64,000 nucleotides of DNA from an uncultured Acidobacteriia bacterium. Lineage in GTDB: Bacteria > Acidobacteriota > Terriglobia > Bryobacterales > Bryobacteraceae. Every line of letters starts with the position of its first letter. Position 1 is the stretch's first letter. The stretch covers positions 98,133 through 162,132 of the forward strand of contig CAIVVT010000001.1 in NCBI GenBank assembly GCA_903909435.1, read 5' to 3'. Shown here piece after piece: positions 62,291 to 64,000 of the stretch. Position numbers and translations under genes: made by a program. Under the pieces are notes generated by a model. The model made no database searches. It had not been told where the DNA came from and worked only from the letters and a program-made list of their open reading frames with translations.

Positions 62291-63078
62291 GTGGGAATGT
62301 TGTTGACCTGCTGGTACATCTCGTCCGCGGCTTTTACGACCTTGGAATTCGCCTCGTACCCACGTTGAGCGGCTATCAAGTTGATGAATTCCTGCACCAC
62401 GCTGACATTAGATTGCTCCTGGTAACCCTGCAATAACGTACCCAGACCTTCTTGCCCTCCCGGGTTGGCAATGGTCGGTTGGCCGGACGCGTCGGTAACC
62501 GTGAACAGATTCGCGCCGACAGCGTTGAGACCAGCGGGGTTCTGGAAATTGGCGAGCTGGATCTGTCCAGCAAGTTGGGTGTTCGTTTGGCCAGCTTGCG
62601 TGTAGCTGACGGTTCCATCAGCGGCTATCGTGATGTTCTGCGCCTGCGCTGGAATAGTGATCTGCGGCTCGATCGGGTTGCCGCCAGAAGTCACGATGTT
62701 GCCGTCCTTATCAAGTTGGAAGCTCCCATCCCTGGTGTAATTGGTTTCTCCCGATGGCATCCTTACTTGAAAGAATCCGTGACCCTGGATGACCAGATCC
62801 AGCGGGTTGCTGGTTTGCGCGAAGCTACCCTGAGCGAACACAATCTCGTTCGCTACGGGGCGCGTCCCAAGGCCCACCTGCAATCCGGATGGAACCGTTG
62901 TCTGCTGACCGGCTGCCGTGCCGGGCTGCGTGACGTTCTGGTACATCAGATCCTGAAACTGAGTCCGCCGCATCTTGTAGCCCGTTGTGTTGGCATTGGC
63001 CAGGTTGTTCGCAATGTTATCCACGTTCATCTGCTGAGCGGTCATGCCGCTGGCTGCGCTGTAAAGTGCTCTGATCAT
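62287..63078 (-). CDS. flgG: Flagellar distal rod protein FlgG
   Basis: The 263-residue protein begins with MIRALYSAASGMTAQQMNVD and NIANNLANANTTGYKMRRTQ, the FlgG N-terminal signature. It has LDLVIQGHGFFQVRMPSGET and ends with VVQEFINLIAAQRGYEANSK and VVKAADEMYQQVNNI. It forms the distal rod. It lies 21 bases downstream of flgF. Confidence 0.95.
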   Translation of the reverse strand: MIRALYSAASGMTAQQMNVDNIANNLANANTTGYKMRRTQFQDLMYQNVTQPGTAAGQQTTVPSGLQVGLGTRPVANEIVFAQGSFAQTSNPLDLVIQGHGFFQVRMPSGETNYTRDGSFQLDKDGNIVTSGGNPIEPQITIPAQAQNITIAADGTVSYTQAGQTNTQLAGQIQLANFQNPAGLNAVGANLFTVTDASGQPTIANPGGQEGLGTLLQGYQEQSNVSVVQEFINLIAAQRGYEANSKVVKAADEMYQQVNNIPT

Positions 63079-63099
63079 GTGATACTTCGTCTCCTTCCC

Positions 63100-63837
63100 C
63101 TAGGACCCGACCTTGGCGACCTCGGCGATTGCTTTGCTGGTCATCGATTGTCCGATGTGCGTGGCTTTCTGAAGCATGTCGAATTGGCGCATGACGCTGA
63201 CCAATCGGATCACCGATTCGGAGTTGCCGACGTTTGAGCTCTCCAATCGTCCTTGCATCACCGCGGCAGTAGAAGCGACCGGCGTGTTCTTTGTGCCGGC
63301 AACATTAAACAAGGTGTTGCCTTGTTTGACGAGACTACTCTGGTCCGTGAAGTCCAGTACTGCCAGCTTGCCGCTGGATTGCCCGGACTGGATAATGCTG
63401 CCATCCTCCGCCACTTGTATGGGAAGCGCGGGATTGAGAGTAATTGGCTGGCCTGACGCACTACGAACCGCATACCCCTCTCCCGTGACGAGTTTCCCGC
63501 CCGCCGTCAACTGAAAGCTGCCATTCCTCGTGTAGGCCACACCCGTTGGGGAATCCACCGCGAAAAACCCCCGACCCTGAATCCCGAGGTCCAACGGATT
63601 CGATGTAGCCCGCAGGCTAGCTTGTGAAAAGTCGGTGTAATTCCTCTCAATAACCGGTAATGCCGCAGGATCGTCGCTGCCAGATTCCAGTGCGTCCACT
63701 GAGGTGTACAGACTGTAGAACTCGCGATCAGTCTTGTAGCCTCCGGTCTCGGCGTTAGCGATGTTGTTCGCCAACAAATCTAGCGATTCCATGCGTGCGC
63801 GCATTCCGCTGGCGGCAGTAATGCTGATTGGGTCCAT
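63100..63837 (-). CDS. flgF: Flagellar proximal rod protein FlgF
   Basis: The 245-residue protein has the basal-rod N-terminal motif ANNIANAETGGYKTDREFYS, then LDLGIQGRGFFAVDSPTGVA, then VIRLVSVMRQFDMLQKATHI. ATG 63837 (MDPISITAASGMRARM) is chosen; no ribosome site is clear. A frame reaching 63894 adds a segment of different character. It is the first gene of the minus-strand flg unit, with a transposase fragment starting 64 bases upstream, so its original promoter may be lost. Confidence 0.9.
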   Translation of the reverse strand: MDPISITAASGMRARMESLDLLANNIANAETGGYKTDREFYSLYTSVDALESGSDDPAALPVIERNYTDFSQASLRATSNPLDLGIQGRGFFAVDSPTGVAYTRNGSFQLTAGGKLVTGEGYAVRSASGQPITLNPALPIQVAEDGSIIQSGQSSGKLAVLDFTDQSSLVKQGNTLFNVAGTKNTPVASTAAVMQGRLESSNVGNSESVIRLVSVMRQFDMLQKATHIGQSMTSKAIAEVAKVGS

Positions 63838-63901
63838 TGCACAATGGCACGGAGCACGTATCCAACCAAAAGAAAAATGGGCTCCTGTCCCCAAAGTGTA
63901 A

Positions 63902-64000
63902 TTAGCGCTCGACGGGCAACGGCAGCTGAGCGCAGCAGTGATAGATCGCTGCGATGAAGTTCTCGGCGCTGCGGAAGCCGAATGAGCGATGACTGATGGA
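63902..64000 (-). CDS. C-terminal transposase fragment (ISL3-like), truncated by window edge
   Basis: The minus strand is open from the right edge to a TAA at 63902-63904, giving the last 32 residues. They read SHRSFGFRSAENFIAAIYHC then CAQLPLPVER, which resembles the C-terminal end of ISL3-type DDE transposases (the GFR..ENF...I/L..CG stretch). The sequence just after the stop, GGGGACAGGAGCC on the minus strand, probably belongs to the element end. Its main body lies outside the window. Confidence 0.5.
   Translation of the reverse strand, partial: SISHRSFGFRSAENFIAAIYHCCAQLPLPVER

Noticed and set aside
1..64000. CRISPR array or rRNA genes
   Set aside because: No regularly spaced direct repeats and no rRNA-like sequence were noticed.

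Overview
The window is about 62% GC and looks like chromosomal DNA from an Acidobacteriota bacterium of the Solibacter/Bryobacter type (Bryobacterales). Lineage markers I recognise are a secreted VWFA protein of the acidobacterial type (5122-6324), a Solibacter-type domain of the TIGR03437 kind in the secreted GH16 protein (17248-19431), two Oar-like TonB-dependent receptors with N-terminal carboxypeptidase-regulatory domains (28391-31417 and 36672-39962), and several Tat-exported Gfo/Idh/MocA-type proteins. No rRNA gene or CRISPR array was found. There is one tRNA gene (tRNA-Val, CAC).

Region 1 (1-13 kb) is housekeeping. On the minus strand lie dinB, the translation-termination pair prfA-prmC behind a DUF1385 membrane protein, the VWFA protein, and a molybdenum cofactor set (moeA, moaC, mog). 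On the plus strand, divergent from moeA, is a tightly overlapping run xseB-ispA-tlyA-nadK-DAACS symporter. Three copies of a long palindromic repeat (core GGAGCCGCGACCGTGAGGGA) are scattered in the first 7 kb. One of them is translated as an extra segment inside PrmC.

Region 2 (13-25 kb) is catabolic and secreted: a TIM-barrel sugar isomerase coupled to a large M14 peptidase, a nucleoside hydrolase, the GH16 glucanase, a Gfo/Idh/MocA oxidoreductase, two small stress-type proteins, a ParD/ParE-like toxin-antitoxin pair and a GH3 beta-glucosidase. Region 3 (25-28.4 kb) holds a cysteine desulfurase overlapping mnmA (tRNA s2U34 thiolation), a lipid A-type acyltransferase and tRNA-Val.

Region 4 (28.4-40 kb) looks like a glycan or polymer uptake neighbourhood. 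It has two very large outer-membrane receptors, an acetylxylan-esterase-like hydrolase and a second exported oxidoreductase, plus an RluA-family pseudouridine synthase in which the usual catalytic Asp is Gly. Region 5 (40-47 kb) is accessory: a plasmid-type RepA initiator, a complete IS630-family element with inverted repeats and TA duplication, an unknown bitopic protein, a chemoreceptor-like sensor with a haem c motif but no signalling domain, and a minimal TonB C-terminal protein. Gene density is low here.

Region 6 (47-64 kb) is a flagellar cluster broken into blocks of opposite orientation. It contains flgM; flbD-motA-motB-fliW-csrA-fliD-fliT-like; fliS; flhF-fliA-fliN; a lytic transglycosylase divergent from flaG; and flgF-flgG-flgA-flgH-flgI-flgJ. 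A decayed hybrid-kinase-type histidine kinase lies inside the cluster, and a transposase fragment reaches the right edge directly upstream of flgF. The genes cover motor (MotAB), switch (FliN), rod, L-ring and P-ring (FlgFGHIJ), filament cap and chaperones (FliD, FliS, FliT-like), placement (FlhF), and regulation (FliA/FlgM, CsrA/FliW). The filament gene and the export gate are not in this window.
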